Shown here: in pieces, positions 37,801-48,320 of the stretch
Layout of the letters: each line of letters opens with the position of its first letter
Position numbering within the stretch: position 1 is the stretch's first letter
NCBI GenBank assembly: GCA_030063045.1
Contig: JAQSEB010000050.1
Span: 2,170,001 to 2,234,000 of the forward strand
Reading direction: 5' to 3'
Length of the DNA: 64,000 bases
Source of the DNA: Pratylenchus scribneri
Lineage: Eukaryota; Nematoda; Chromadorea; Rhabditida; Pratylenchidae
The notes under the pieces: generated by a model
The model's input: only the letters and a program-made list of their open reading frames with translations
Told to the model about the DNA's origin: nothing
The model's database searches: none
Translations under genes and position numbers: made by a program

Positions 37801-40800
37801 CGAAAACGAGAACCGGATTTTATGAAAATCCCGGTTTAAAACCGACTTTGAGCAACCCTAAAAATAACAATAAATTAGTTGTTGTAAATTTTTGCTAAAC
37901 CATTTTTGGAACCATAATTTAACAATTAATAGAGATAAATTAGAAGATTTAATTTTTTATTTATATTTTTGATAATTTTATCGCTTATTTATTAAGAAAA
38001 TTTTTGAACAATATAAGAGAAAATGTTATACGTAAAAATTTACAAAATTTAAATTCACAGGAGGAGCATATGGCCTTCATCGTTCCCTGACTCGCCAAAC
38101 TGTCCAATATCCGACCGGCAGTTTGCAACGTCGTCGATTTAATGGTGGCGCCGGCATTTTGGGCCAATCGACGATGACGGATTCTTTCGAGCCCGGATTG
38201 CATCGTTCCGCATCGGGCACGACATCCTCAATGGGCAATTTGTCATCGTCGGCACATTCCACATCGACCTCCTCATCGAGACGAAGGGCTGCAGCTAATC
38301 GAGCAATGGTGGGAAAATTTTTTAAAATATTTAAAAATTAAATTTATAAATAATATAAAATACTATTTAACTTATTTAAACTTTAAATCAATATTTTTCA
38401 CAATAATATAAAATTTAATAATTTTAAAATAATTATATTTAGTAAAATTGATAGGTGAATAGTGAAAATGAGATTCGGAAATTATAGAAAATTGTAGGGA
38501 AAAGTTTTTATGGCCAAAAATGTTTATATAATTGTCAACCTTATGGCCATAGTGTCCGCATTAACATCCATTAATTAAAGGTAAAAAATAGAGGTGTATT
38601 TAATTAACCAAAAAAACGCATTGAAATTACAGAAAAATTATCTTTTTTGAGGCCATATAATTTGGCCATAAATTAAATGTGAGGGCTTATTCAAATTAGG
38701 GTTTAGTTCCGGGAGGATATTAATCTTATTAAAGAGGCCGGATTTTACTAATTTTTGTGCCCTCAAAAAGATTATTTTTCGACATGAAAAATTTTCTATA
38801 CATTCATTATTTTTTTCGACAAATTAAATATTACCTAATTTCAATTTAATCAAATGGGAATTTTATTTTTTTGATTCAAGCAAAATATTCCCTTCATCCT
38901 TGTTTTTCGAAGATCACCTCATTGACTGCCACTGTGGATTCTGGCCTTCTGACCAGAAGTCCATCGTCAACTTCGACCGTCTCCGGTGGTCAATATTTGA
39001 ACATGTCCCAAAGGGTGGATGCGGCCGAGAGGAAATTGTTGGAAAAGGAAAGGGAAATTCAAAGTCAAAGACAGGAGGCACAAATGGCAAAACGAGAATT
39101 GGAAGTTTACAAACAAACATTGCAGGAATCGGAACGAGTAAAAATATATTTATCATTTATTTATAATATTTAGTTGTTAAAAATTATATAAGGATAGTAT
39201 TTTATTTACCGAAAAATTGCTGAAATATGTAATTAATGGTTTAAGGGTGTTTATCCTATATACACAAACCAATATATCCAATTGGATAGAGCTGGTCAAG
39301 ATGCATTGAATAATAATTTGTTATGGTTTGGTCAACAATTAAAGGGGATTAAACGGTTTAAGCCAACTAAAACATAATCATACGAAGCATCTTGATTAGA
39401 TCTATCAGTTAAAAGGTTTATGACTTAGGATAAACTCTGAACCATTATAATCTTTTCGATAATTTCAGTGTTTTTTGGCAAAAAATAAATATTTCTAGTT
39501 AAAAAATTTAGAAATATTCAATCTTATTTATGGCCATAAAATCTTTATAAATCCCCATATTAATTAAGAGCCGTGACCAATTGGGCAAACAAGTTCGTCA
39601 ACTCACCTTTGAGATGGAGAAATTGGGCCAACGGCTGAAGGCGGAAGAGGAAAGAACCCAAAGTGCCGAATTTGAGACGAGGAAATTGGCCACAGAATGC
39701 GGCACAATTCGCCAAAAGTTGGAGGAACAACGGGAGGAGGCCGAACAGGAAATGGTGGCCGAAAGGAAACGAAATATGGAAAAGGCGGATCAGCTGGCAC
39801 ATGAAGTATTTTTGGAAGGTTGAATGGTTCTTTTACAAGTCCCACATCCAATCAATAATTATGACTTATGAGTCCTATGAAAAATTATGCTTCCCAATTC
39901 CCATAATATTTTTAAATGTCCCAGCAATTTTTTGTGTGTCCAATTATATATAGGATGAGTCCCATTAAAAAATCAAATTTTATTTTGCCCTAAACCTACC
40001 TACCCTAAACACATCCTTGCCTACCCTAAAGCCTAATATAAGGTAGGATAGGTTAGTTTTGGTTGCAGGATGAGTAATAGAATAGGCTTGAATTAAATTT
40101 AGGCTAGGATCCGGATGGGTTTAGGGCAATGTACGGTTTAGTTTTTTTAAGTAATAAAAATATTTACTGGCCACTGGTGCAATTGGACTCATAATTGTTG
40201 ATTGGACGCAGGAACTGTAAAAGAACCGGCGGAATTTCCTTATTAATTGTAAAATTTAAGTATGAATTGCGTCTTCGCCAGCTGGGCAATTCACAGCGAA
40301 GCCAGGAACAATTGTTGGAGCGATTGACGGATGCCGAGTCCCAGTTGGACAAAGCACGTGCCCAATTGGCCCATATGGAACGGCTGCAGAGGACACAATC
40401 CGCAATTGGCGAAACATGGGAAGCACAATACAGGCAGGCACAACAGGATTTGGAGGGGGCACGTGACGAGAATGCAGCACTGAAAAGTCGCATTCGAAGG
40501 CAGCAAAAGCAGATTGAACTGCTCAATCGTGCGTTTTTTCTTATACAGTATTTTGTTTGTTTTTGGAGTAAAAGTCATTCAAAAGTTCAAGAAAATAGCA
40601 AAATTATTTTTACATTAATGCCTTGGATTTTACTTATGAGAAGATATTCTAGCATATTATTCCATTGTTTCTTCTTGATCACTGGGCCATAAATCGTCTA
40701 ATTTCACGCATGGATATTATTTAGCTTGAAGATTATAAGGTTTAATGGTTAATCCTAAACCCACCCATATAACCAATCAACTCGTCGAGACGCATAATTC

Positions 40801-41328
40801 GATTATATTTTCGCTTAGGTTTAACCAATTTTAATTCTGCTTTGAAATCACGAAACCATTGGGTTTAAACCGTTTAATACCCATTAATTGTTGACCAAAC
40901 CATAATAAATTATACAATGCGTCATGGCCAGCTCTATCCAATTTTGGTGATTTATGAAGGTTGGACAAATCTTTAGACTTCATAATTATTTTGGGCGTTA
41001 ATAATAATAATAATATTTTCGTAATTTGGATTTGGATTAAAATTCCTTAAGGCTATTTAATACCCAAAATTTAATTTAATTTCTTATCTTAATTTAAAAT
41101 ATTTTTTCAGAACAATCGGAATTGTCTGAACGTGTGAATGAGTTGGAAAGCCGTGTTGGCCAAGTTCAGGATCGATTTGGAAACGACAAACCGAATGGAG
41201 GAATGAATCGAAGGGAAGAGGCAAGAAAAAAGAATAGTTTAGGCGAGGATGAAAATGAGTCAAAAAGTGATGAAGAAGAAGAGGTTGAAACCGACATTCA
41301 AGTGCTCACATTCAATTGTAATTATTGA
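25819..41328 (+). CDS. Divergent myosin heavy chain (class II-like motor, shorter interrupted tail)
   Basis: Twenty-one exons with fully consistent phase: 25819-26066, 26480-26714, 28549-28725, 28864-29057, 30496-30764, 31595-31833, 32387-32625, 33101-33322, 33368-33515, 33561-33715, 34199-34538, 34922-35289, 35635-35853, 35936-36161, 36832-37224, 37257-37593, 38061-38308, 38913-39137, 39569-39805, 40261-40528, 41111-41328; 1734 residues. The actin motor has P-loop GESGAGKT (286-293), switch [10 protein letters not shown] (346-354), switch II DMAGFE (592-597), NSFEQLCINYTNE, and the SH-helix region [21 protein letters not shown] neck ([15 protein letters not shown]) at about 945-975 is followed by coiled coil, broken by a Ser/Arg/Gly-rich stretch at about 1337-1419. 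The N-terminus is an acidic run instead of a typical class II start. The tail of about 750 residues is shorter than the roughly 1100 of muscle or non-muscle myosin II, so a class XVIII-like or nematode-specific myosin is possible. Three introns are GC-AG. Confidence 0.92.
26140..26460. mobile_element. PAL-B MITE-like element in myosin intron 1
   Basis: Left arm ATCTTTTGAGGCCATAAAAG, right arm TTATGGCCAAGTTAAATGGC, with CTAAACCTAATCCTAAGCCCC between. It occupies most of the 413-bp intron. Confidence 0.65.
27540..27561 (+). repeat. 22-base poly-G run in myosin intron 2
   Basis: An uninterrupted run of 22 G residues in otherwise AT-rich intron DNA. A 173-codon minus-strand frame crosses it as polyproline and is spurious. 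Confidence 0.95.
27910..28455 (-). repeat. 24-bp minisatellite, locus 3 (about 22 copies) in myosin intron 2
   Basis: Same unit as locus 1 but inverted (CGGAATTATTAAAATCAG on the plus strand). It ends about 100 bp before myosin exon 3 (28549). Confidence 0.95.
29389..30010. mobile_element. Foldback element (about 0.6 kb near-continuous palindrome) in myosin intron 4
   Basis: The left half (for example CGCAGATGCGTTGGAAGGGC near 29521) is matched by its reverse complement in the right half (GCCCTTCCAACGCATCTGCG near 29860). The outer segments GCGGGTGC...GCTCCCACGTTCC near 29410 pair with GGAACGTGGGAGC near 29962. The centre is CCTAATCCGATTAGG at about 29690-29704. There is almost no unpaired spacer and no coding capacity. 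Confidence 0.88.
30110..30270. mobile_element. Partial S1-type element in myosin intron 4
   Basis: Shares CAACTTCATCAATTCTGAAC, TAAATAAAATTAATATTAT and AAAATCATCAAAAATGGTT with the S1 copies at 60487-60858 and 61075-61400. It covers only one arm. Confidence 0.5.
30255..30420 (+). mobile_element. R3 repeat copy in myosin intron 4
   Basis: Contains TGTGGGTACAGTAAGAAAAA followed by AATTATTGGCATTGAT, the reverse complement of the R3 words in the troponin I intron copy. Confidence 0.5.
30826..31117. mobile_element. E1 MITE-like element in myosin intron 5
   Basis: The left end reads TACCGTAAATCCCCTATTAG and the right end CTAATAGAATATCTACG(A)TA. Inside are two 'agaggggcttcaaatag' type segments in inverted arrangement. 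Confidence 0.6.
31915..32310 (+). mobile_element. R1 element copy filling myosin intron 6
   Basis: Full R1 core (AGACGCATTGAATGG, TTTGGTCAACAATTAAAGGG, TAAACGGTTTAAACCCAATT). Its ends resemble inverted repeats: TAAATATCGAAAAAAACAACG on the left and CATTGTTTTTTGGCAAGTTA on the right. Confidence 0.8.
32740..33003 (-). mobile_element. R1 element copy in myosin intron 7 (inverted relative to the previous copy)
   Basis: Reverse core AAACCCTTTAATTGTTGACC and ATTTAATGCGTGTCATGACC. Left end ATATTTAATTTGCTGAAAGA. Confidence 0.75.
33760..34070. mobile_element. Degenerate PAL-B element in myosin intron 10
   Basis: Arms TTATGGCCATATAGCG on the left and TTTATGGCCTTAAAATTGTC on the right, with the family-type interior 'tagttttagatttagattatggttta'. 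Confidence 0.5.
34580..34885 (+). mobile_element. R1 element copy filling myosin intron 11
   Basis: Core GTCAAGACGCATTGAATGG, GTTATGGTTTGGTCATCAAT, TTAAAGGGTTTTGAACG. The intron (34539-34921) is little more than this element. Confidence 0.75.
36248..36805 (+). repeat. 24-bp minisatellite, locus 4 (about 23 copies) in myosin intron 14
   Basis: Same unit and orientation as locus 1. It occupies most of the GC-AG intron 36162-36831 and ends about 25 bp before exon 15. Terminal units are slightly degenerate. Confidence 0.95.
37730..37855. mobile_element. E2 inverted-repeat element in myosin intron 16
   Basis: Shares CGAAATAACCGAAAATAGGG and AAAACCGACTTTGAGCAAC with the ADAMTS intron copy at 12243-12415. 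Confidence 0.55.
38590..38840. mobile_element. PAL-B element in myosin intron 17
   Basis: Left arm TTTTGAGGCCATATAATTTGG, right arm TGTGCCCTCAAAAAGATTAT. The outer ends GTATTTAATTAACC and CGACAAATTAAATATTACC are inverted and match the ends of R1 elements. Confidence 0.65.
39190..39500 (+). mobile_element. R1 element copy in myosin intron 18
   Basis: Core GTCAAGATGCATTGAATAAT, TGGTTTGGTCAACAATTAAA; left end TTTATTTACCGAAAAATTGC and right end TCAGTGTTTTTTGGCAAAAA. Confidence 0.75.
40735..41080 (-). mobile_element. R1 element copy in myosin intron 20
   Basis: Reverse core ACCCATTAATTGTTGACC and AATGCGTCATGGCCAGCTC. Confidence 0.7.
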
Positions 41329-41479
41329 GGAGAATTGGGGGCATTGGCACAATTTAAAGCATTTTGTTCTATTCATATTCCTCTTCAATTTTTTATTGTC
41401 TTTTTTACCTTGAAATGTGGAAATTATGAAATTCGCTTCCTAAATTTACTGTTCTGTTTTAATGTTTTTGTAAACAAAA

Positions 41480-41720
41480 TTTGCCTCTAATGTGAATTTA
41501 ATTTGACTGGATTTATTATCGGAATTTACAGCCAAAAATCAATTATATTTTCATCTTCATTATATTATCCCCATTCCTTTCTAATTATCCAAAGAATATT
41601 CCCAAATAAAGATGCTGCTGCCATATTTTTCATCCATCCCAAAATTTATATATGCCAATTTCCACATTCTGAACTAATTACAAATTTATCCAGATTGAAA
41701 AAATGAATAAAAATTTCCAA
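41480..41720 (+). repeat. Dispersed repeat, copy 1 of a pair with 46300-46510
   Basis: Shares TTATCCAAAGAATATT, CATCCCAAAATTTATATAT and AATTACAAATTTATCC in the same order with the copy near the ShKT gene. Confidence 0.65.
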
Positions 41721-41794
41721 AAAAGAAAGACTTTTGATTTCTATGACAATTAAAGTGTCGGCTATAATAAAATGAACAGTGAAAAATTGGAGAA

Positions 41795-41945
41795 GAAGAA
41801 AAATGGCATATAAATATAAATGCAGATTGGGATAATATTTTTGATTGATAGGGCAACAGGGTGATTAGGTAAAAAGTGGGGGTACAGTAAGAAAGCCTTT
41901 TTAGGCATTATTGGCATTGATTGATAAAATTAAAATAAATTCATA
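41795..41945 (+). mobile_element. R3 repeat copy
   Basis: Contains ATAAATGCAGATTGGG, TTGATTGATAGGGCAACAGG and GGGGGTACAGTAAGAAAGCC in the family order. Confidence 0.6.
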
Positions 41946-42169
41946 TTGTTTTATGTTTTCATCAATTTTCTTCAAATATTCCCATTTTATTCTGGCGCAT
42001 TTTTTCAAATTCAAATAATGCCTTCACCGTTGGCCAATTTGATTCCACATTGGTCTAGCGGATTTCCTGGATTTGCAAATGCAGCACAGTCCATCTTAAA
42101 AACATTTGTGTTTCACTTAGCTTAAAAACATTTTTCACCATCTTAAAAACATTTCTATTTCACTTTGCT

Positions 42170-43145
42170 TAAAAACATTTGAAACACAAAAACATTCGAA
42201 AACACATTTTGCTAACTCAACATTTGATACACAAAAACATTCGAAAACACATTTTGCTAACTCAACATTTGAAACACAAAAACATTCGAAAACACATTTT
42301 GCTAACTCAACATTTGATACACAAAAACATTCGAAAACACATTTTACTAACTCAACATTGGAAACACAAAAACATTCGAAAACACATTTTGCTAACTCAA
42401 CATTTGATTTTTGATACACAAAAACATTCGAAAACACATTTTACTAACTCAACATTTGAAACACAAAAACATTCGAAAACACATTTTGCTAACTCAACAT
42501 TGGAAACACAAAAACATTCGAAAACACATTTTGCTAACTCAACATTGGAAACACAAAAACATTCGAAAACACATTTTGCTAATTCAACATTTGAAACACA
42601 AAAACATTCGAAAACACATTTTACTAACTCAACATTTGAAACACAAAAACATTCGAAAACACATTTTGCTAACTCAACATTGGAAACACAAAAACATTCG
42701 AAAACACATTTTGCTAACTCAACATTTGATACACAAAAACATTCGAAAACACATTTTACTAACTCAACATTTGAAACACAAAAACATTCGAAAACACATT
42801 TTGCTAACTCAACAATGGAAACACAAAAACATTCGAAAACACATTTTGCTAACTCAACATTGGAAACACAAAAACATTCGAAAACACATTTTGCTAACTC
42901 AACATTTGATACACAAAAACATTCGAAAACACATTTTGCTAACTCAACATTTGAAACACAAAAACATTCGAAAACACATTTTGCTAACTCAACATTTGAT
43001 ACACAAAAACATTCGAAAACACATTTTGCTAACTCAACATTGGAAACACAAAAACATTCGAAAACACATTTTGCTAACTCAACATTGGAAACACAAAAAC
43101 ATTCGAAAACACATTTTGCTAACTCAGCATTGGAAACACAAAACT
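42170..43145 (+). repeat. 45-bp minisatellite (about 21 copies), intergenic
   Basis: Head-to-tail units containing ACATTCGAAAACACATTTT and CTAACTCAACATT. The unit length is a multiple of three, so frames of 344 and 258 codons stay open. Variants (TTTGAA/TTTGAT/TTGGAA and GCT/ACT) change residues in the long frame, and one unit has an insertion that shifts frame, so I treat it as satellite rather than gene. Confidence 0.92.
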
Positions 43146-43264
43146 GTCAAATTCCGTTCTCATTCCAGCTCCAGAATTCGCCTCTAAAATTTTGTCAAAG
43201 ATATAGAGTATGAACTTTAAATTATTCTTTATTAATTGTGCATTAAATAATAATAATAATGTAA

Positions 43265-43430
43265 GAAGAGAAAAATGGATTAGTGAGGAAAAGGGCTGAT
43301 TTATAAATGCGGATTGAGGCAATATTCGAGTGATAGGGCGACGGGTTGATTAGGCAGAAAATGGGGTACAGTAGGAAAAAAAGTAATTCTTAATCATTAT
43401 CGGCATTGATTGACAATCATTTTATCTTGA
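43265..43430 (+). mobile_element. R3 repeat copy
   Basis: Contains TTTATAAATGCGGATTGAGG, GTGATAGGGCGACGGGTTG and GGGGTACAGTAGGAAAAAAA. Confidence 0.6.
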
Positions 43431-43916
43431 AATATATAAACCTTTTAAAATTCGCTTCATAAATATGTTTTTTTTTTTATTTTTTTAATTGGCTTCGAAA
43501 AGGATTTAATTTGATGATGTGATCACAAAATGATGAATCAGCTTTTGTGCCTCTCTATATTTTTTTTCCTTCCGTCCATTTGCCAACAAAAATTGTTCTC
43601 TCCACGTTCATAAAAATTAGTTTTTCCTGATTTAATCGCTTTTCCTATATCACTTTTTCCAACCAAAACCAATAGAATAAATAATTTTTTTTTTGCTGAA
43701 GGAAATTGGGTATATTAAGCATCAACCAAACAGAGAATTTTACTTACCTAAAATTTTTTTATTTAATTAATCAATCAAAAAAATTAATTCCAAATTGAGA
43801 TTGTCTTTCTGCGCGAAATTATAATTTTGAAAAATGCTAAACTCACGAACTACTGAATATATTTCGATTTAAAAAACTTAGATTATATAATAATTTTTTG
43901 CAGAATTTCGATCATC

Positions 43917-45818
43917 ATGACTAATTGGTTTTCAAAATTATTCAAGCGAAAGAACAAAAAATCTAAAGTCGATTTGTCAGCTGCTTCGGACATTGGATTG
44001 GCATTGATTCTGTTGCGAGTGCCGGTGAAGGATTTGATCGGAAAATGCACACGGGTTGGGAATTTTAATAGAAATTTAAAAAAGCTAATCAAAAATCAAT
44101 ATTTGGATAAAATCTATTTGACAATGATATTATCTAAAACTAAAAATTATCGACTAAATTCTTAAACCAAATTTTGGAATATTCCAGGTCTCACCACAAT
44201 GGAATCGAATTTTGTCGGAAAGTGCCTTTTGGCGTGACAAAATGGACCACGACGGATATCATTTGGAATGGCGCAAATTCAAATTGACCGACATCATTTC
44301 CGTAGAATCATTCAAATGGATGGCACTCAAACACTGTTTTGGGCGGGATTTCGTCAATGAGAGATTTAATTTGGATGAACGCAGCCTAACATGGGATTTC
44401 GGATGGGTTGATAATGACGTCGAGCCATTGACAGCGTAAATTTGATTTTCTTTAACATAATAAAATTTTATCAAATTCTTTAAATTCTCCCTATTTCTTA
44501 TGAAAATGTAAATTGAAAATTTTTCACAAAAAATACTGCCAAAAAATAATGGCAAGTTTAAAATTAAGCCGAATTCTAATAAATTATTCATAAAATTTAA
44601 AACTTTTATTTTAAGAGAAAATTATCGGATCGAAATTCCACCGGTGTTTGTTGGTGAGCCAGAAATTCCACCTGGATTTGAGAAGCCGATTCCAGCCTGC
44701 ATTGGCATCCGTAATCAACTTTTCGATAAGCATATGTTCATCAGATTGGCCGATGAAGGATTAACCGTAAACATTTTAATAATAATTAATATTGTTTTGA
44801 ATAGAAAAAAATTAATTTAAAAATTAAAAAAATTAATTTAATTAAATTCAGGATGAAATCATGGACAAATTCCGGCCGACAATTGTTATCAGCGAAATGG
44901 TGGCAAATCGTCAGGATTGTGATTACATAAATGAATTCATTTTTTGCCTGGAAACCGGCATTGATATGGATGTGAATTATTCTGACCTTTATGGAGATGG
45001 CAATATTCCAAATGAACATCGATACCGAAGTGAACAAAGGGATGAGAATGGCCATTTGATTGGCGTGTTAATCGGATTTCGATTCAATCAAGGGGATGGT
45101 GGGTGCATTTAGAATTTTCAAATTCTTTTATACTTTTAAAAGATAGATAATTAATAAGAGATGATATTTGTCAAGGCTATTTTTCTACCATATTCTCCGG
45201 ACCCCACTTCTACCCAAATATCATGTCTCGCGCATCCCCCTTCCCCTATCAATCATATTTTTCTCCAAGCTCCTTTTTAAACCCGCACATTTCCACACAA
45301 AAAAATTCATTTTTCGATCACATTTTTGTGACGTTCTGCTGGTATTGGTATCATATTTTACTGCTCAACAGACAAATAATAATTTAAGGGTTCTTTCCCC
45401 TCAAAGTCTTCTCCCGTTTTTGAGACAATTGTGGGCATAGGCCACCGGTAAAGAGGCCCAAGCTTAAGACTAATATGAATGAGTAAGAAATAATGTCAAA
45501 GTATTGGTATAATTTCGACAAAATTTTATAAATATATTCAAAAAAGTGCCTACTTTCTCTCACCTTTTTGCTTTGCAATTATAAGTATTACATAAAATTT
45601 ATTTAATATCATTAATTAATTATAATTAACATTAAATTTATTAAGCTGAGCGCTGGCATCATGTGGAACATTCATTTAAGGATTATCCGGCCGGAATGCG
45701 TTTATTGATCATTCATTGTAATGCATATGGACTTGAAGGAAATCCGGCAGGCCAATGTGGACTGAAATTGGCCAATTTCTCGGTGAAGGCATTGTTTGAG
45801 AAGAATGCGCCAGAATAA
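43917..45818 (+). CDS. F-box protein with an FBA-like (FBXO2/FBXO6-type) C-terminal domain
   Basis: Exons 43917-44054, 44188-44435, 44616-44766, 44852-45098, 45646-45818; 318 residues, phases consistent. The N-terminal third resembles an F-box (LALILLRVPVKDLIGKCTRV then SPQWNRILSESAFWRDK). F-boxes bind Skp1 and bring substrates to SCF ubiquitin ligases. The C-terminal part has the FBA pattern: RYRSEQRDENGHLIG, then GFRFNQGDAERWHHVEHSFKD (residues listed only in part), YPAGMRLLIIHCNAYG, and a final CGLKLANFSVKAL strand. In vertebrates this fold reads N-glycans on misfolded glycoproteins; whether that holds here is unknown. The ATG at 43917 is the first in frame. The stop overlaps an AATAAA. 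A shorter helical middle section is not recognised. Confidence 0.75.
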
Positions 45819-45874
45819 AATGGAAATTTGAAGAGAATTGACGAAAAGAATATGAAAATTAATTTTGATTTTAA

Positions 45875-46060
45875 TGCCAATAAGGTCCTAATGCCTTTCC
45901 TATTTTCTACTGTAACCGCCACTTTTACCTAATCGCCATGTCGGATGTCGCCCTACCCTATCAATCAAATATTGTCCGAATCCGCATTTATAAAACAGCC
46001 CTTTTTCATCCCCAATGTTCCGTTTTCATCATTATTCATTTTATCATTCCCATTTTCACA
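45875..46060 (-). mobile_element. R3 repeat copy
   Basis: Contains TTCTACTGTAACCGCCAC, CCCTATCAATCAAATATTG and AATCCGCATTTATAAAACAG, matching the orientation of the copy in the troponin I intron. Confidence 0.6.
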
Positions 46061-46299
46061 CGCCTAAATTGTTAAATAAATAATAATTTAAAGTCAAATT
46101 TCCCCTCAAATCTCTATTCCATTTTCGGACCAATGGGAACTTTTATGTCCCCGGCGAAAGCCTAGAGCGAGAGCCTAGGCCCAGCTCTCTTGCTAAACAA
46201 CTTTAGTCCTAGATTAATAAGACTAATAAATTTATAGTTGCTCTAATTTTGGATCAAATTTCACAATATAATAAAGAATTTATGCAAATTTTTATTAAA

Positions 46300-46510
46300 A
46301 ATGAGTTTCTGATTTGATTGGATTTGTGGATTTTATGGACAAGAAAATCAATCTTAAATTCGAGTTCACTTTTAGTACTATTCCCATTCCCTTCAAATTA
46401 TCCAAAGAATATTTCCAAATAATACAGCTACCATATTCATTCATCCCAAAATTTATATATCTTCCAAATTCCGAACCAATTACAAATTTATCCGGGGATT
46501 AAAAAATGAA
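46300..46510 (+). repeat. Dispersed repeat, copy 2 of the pair with 41480-41720
   Basis: Carries TTATCCAAAGAATATTTCC, CATCCCAAAATTTATATATC and AATTACAAATTTATCCGGGG in the same order as the first copy. Confidence 0.65.
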
Positions 46511-46606
46511 TATAAATTCCCAAAAAAAGAAAGACGATTCTATTAATATTTTGTTTCTTTTCTCATCAGCGCAATTTTGTTTTTCAGCATTTTCTCATGT
46601 CCAAAA

Positions 46607-48320
46607 TTATTTTCCACAAAATGAACAAGTTTTGGCACAGAACGGGCCTTCAAATCGCGATGGAAAAATCGGCTGGTGCAAAATCCTCGCTGGGCCCATT
46701 GGCCACATCTATGAAATTCATACTTTTATTCCTTTTTAAATTCTTCAAAATGGGACAATTTAATGGAAATAAATATTGACATTTTTGCAACATTTTACTA
46801 ATTGGTAAATTATTGCTTTTTATTGCCTATAAATAGGTCTTTAATGAAATTTTGGAAGGCAGCATTGAAGTTGTAATTAATAAAATATTTAAATAGGGAT
46901 ATTTGTTCGCTATTTAATTTAAAGAAAATTTTACCGTGAATTATTCTTTCTTTGAGGCCATATAATTTGTCTAAATCAGGCCTCTTTAGGATTCTATGCT
47001 CTAAGAGCTAATATTAGCCATAATCTTAACCAAAATCTAAATATAATCCTAGCCCCAATATTTTGTTATGGCCAAGCTATATGGCCTCAAAAAGATTAAT
47101 TTCGACAAGAAATTTTGTACAATTTTAGTGTTTTTTCCACAAATAAAATATTTCTATTATTAATAAATAAAAATAAATATTCCTCCTTACCTGATGCTAA
47201 TATCTTTGCATTCTGGGCCTTCCTTTTGCTTTGTAATTTTGGTTGGTGTCTCTTCTTCCTGATTTCCATCACCTTTCACAACATCATTCTTGTCTTCCTC
47301 TACATTTTCATTTGATCCCTCAGTGTCATTCCCTTTATTATTATTGCCACATTTTTGACAAGTTTGTGCACAATTGTCGGCCATCAATTTCTCATAGGGG
47401 CTAACTGTGCAGAATGCTCGGTTTTCGGCACAATTTTCAGCCAAATCCTCGCACACAACATTTACACTTGAATTCCCTGATGAATCCACCGCCAATTGGA
47501 CACTTCCCCCAATGGGTTTTGCCTCCAAAGTTTTGCCATTGATCTTCAATTTGTCATTTTCCTGGCCAATTTTGTTGGTTTCTTGACCAATTTTATTGCC
47601 TTCTTCCGATTTATTTTCCTCTTTTACGGTCCCATTTTGTTGTTTTGCCCCTTCCTGTGGGATGCCCAATGCTTTTCCAAAGAATGCAGGCAAAAAGGAG
47701 AATGTGTTGAATTCTTCAGATTTTCTGGCCACTTCATCTTTTGTTTCTTCATCTTTTTCTATCTTCGATTCCTCCTTTTTAGACTCATTTTCTTTTGCAT
47801 TTTTGGCATTTAATACATCGCCCACTGGCTTTTCCTTCAATTCTGCCCTTTCATTCCTTTTCGCCGTTCCATCGGTGTCCCCATCTCTAATGGCATCCTT
47901 TTGTGCCCCTCCATTTCCGGTGCCCAATTCCAATTTGTCCTCCTGTTCATTCTTTTGGCCATTTCCAAGGATTGCATTGAATCTTTTACGGAACAATCGG
48001 CCGTTGCCATCCTTTCCGGACAATTCCGCTGCCACCGTTTTTTGTTGTTGCCCTTTAAGTTCTTCGACAGTTCCTTGGATTGGGCGGTCTTTTGGCCGAT
48101 TCAAATTTGCATTCACCAATTGGCCATTTCTCAACAGGGGAATGAATTTCGGTGTTCCATTTGCGGTTTCATTTTCTTCAACAATTGCCCCAGGGGATTG
48201 AGGAGAATTTTGGATAGGCAAAATTGGCTCCAGCGAATTTTTGGCATTCAATTTTGAGGATGACATTGAAGGGAATTGGAAGAGGAAAATTAAGAAAGAA
48301 ATGAGTGGAATTTGAAGCAT
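46607..48320 (-). CDS. Secreted ShKT (SXC)-domain protein, second domain frameshifted
   Basis: Exon 47191-48320 and a last exon ending at 46607 (acceptor before 46708), minus strand. The first exon encodes a signal peptide (LISFLIFLFQFPSMSSS), about 250 residues of polar low-complexity sequence rich in N, E, K and Q, and one complete six-cysteine ShKT domain (CEDLAENCAENRAFC...CAQTCQKC) near 47350-47460. ECKDIS at the exon end begins a second ShKT domain. The last exon continues it in frame with CGQWAQRGFC, but the final three cysteines are in the next frame. The fault lies at a CCC run (plus strand GGG at 46644-46646). ShKT modules are common in nematode surface and secreted proteins, often beside enzymes or as ion-channel-binding folds; the role here is unknown. 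As read, the protein loses its last cysteines and runs on about 20 residues. Confidence 0.78.
46905..47140. mobile_element. PAL-B element in the ShKT gene intron
   Basis: Arms TCTTTGAGGCCATATAATTTG and AAGCTATATGGCCTCAAAAA flank TAATCTTAACC...AATCCTAGCCCC. It fills about half of the 482-bp intron. Confidence 0.7.

Larger units (their letters stand above)
41329..43916. other. Intergenic between myosin and the F-box gene
   Basis: Contains a repeat shared with 46300-46510, two R3 copies and the 45-bp minisatellite. No gene is supported. Confidence 0.55.
45819..46606. other. Intergenic between the F-box gene and the ShKT gene
   Basis: 3' flanks of two convergent genes. It holds an R3 copy (45875-46060) and the second copy of a dispersed repeat (46300-46510). 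No exon was seen. Confidence 0.5.

Noticed and set aside
42030..42085. tRNA-Glu-like half (TGGTCTAGCGGATTTCCTGG)
   Set aside because: An A-box-like segment is present, but there is no B-box, no acceptor stem pairing and no anticodon arm I can fold; at best a chance match or old SINE fragment.
42170..43145. CRISPR-like regular array
   Set aside because: Units are contiguous without unique spacers, and the genome is eukaryotic.
42179..43213. 344-codon open frame across the 45-bp array as a repeat protein gene
   Set aside because: Unit variants are replacement changes and frame switches occur within the array; no signal peptide, splice context or known repeat family.
47596..48201. 201-codon plus-strand frame opposite the ShKT gene
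   Set aside because: Antisense shadow of the low-complexity ShKT exon, which has a signal peptide and a conserved domain on the other strand.
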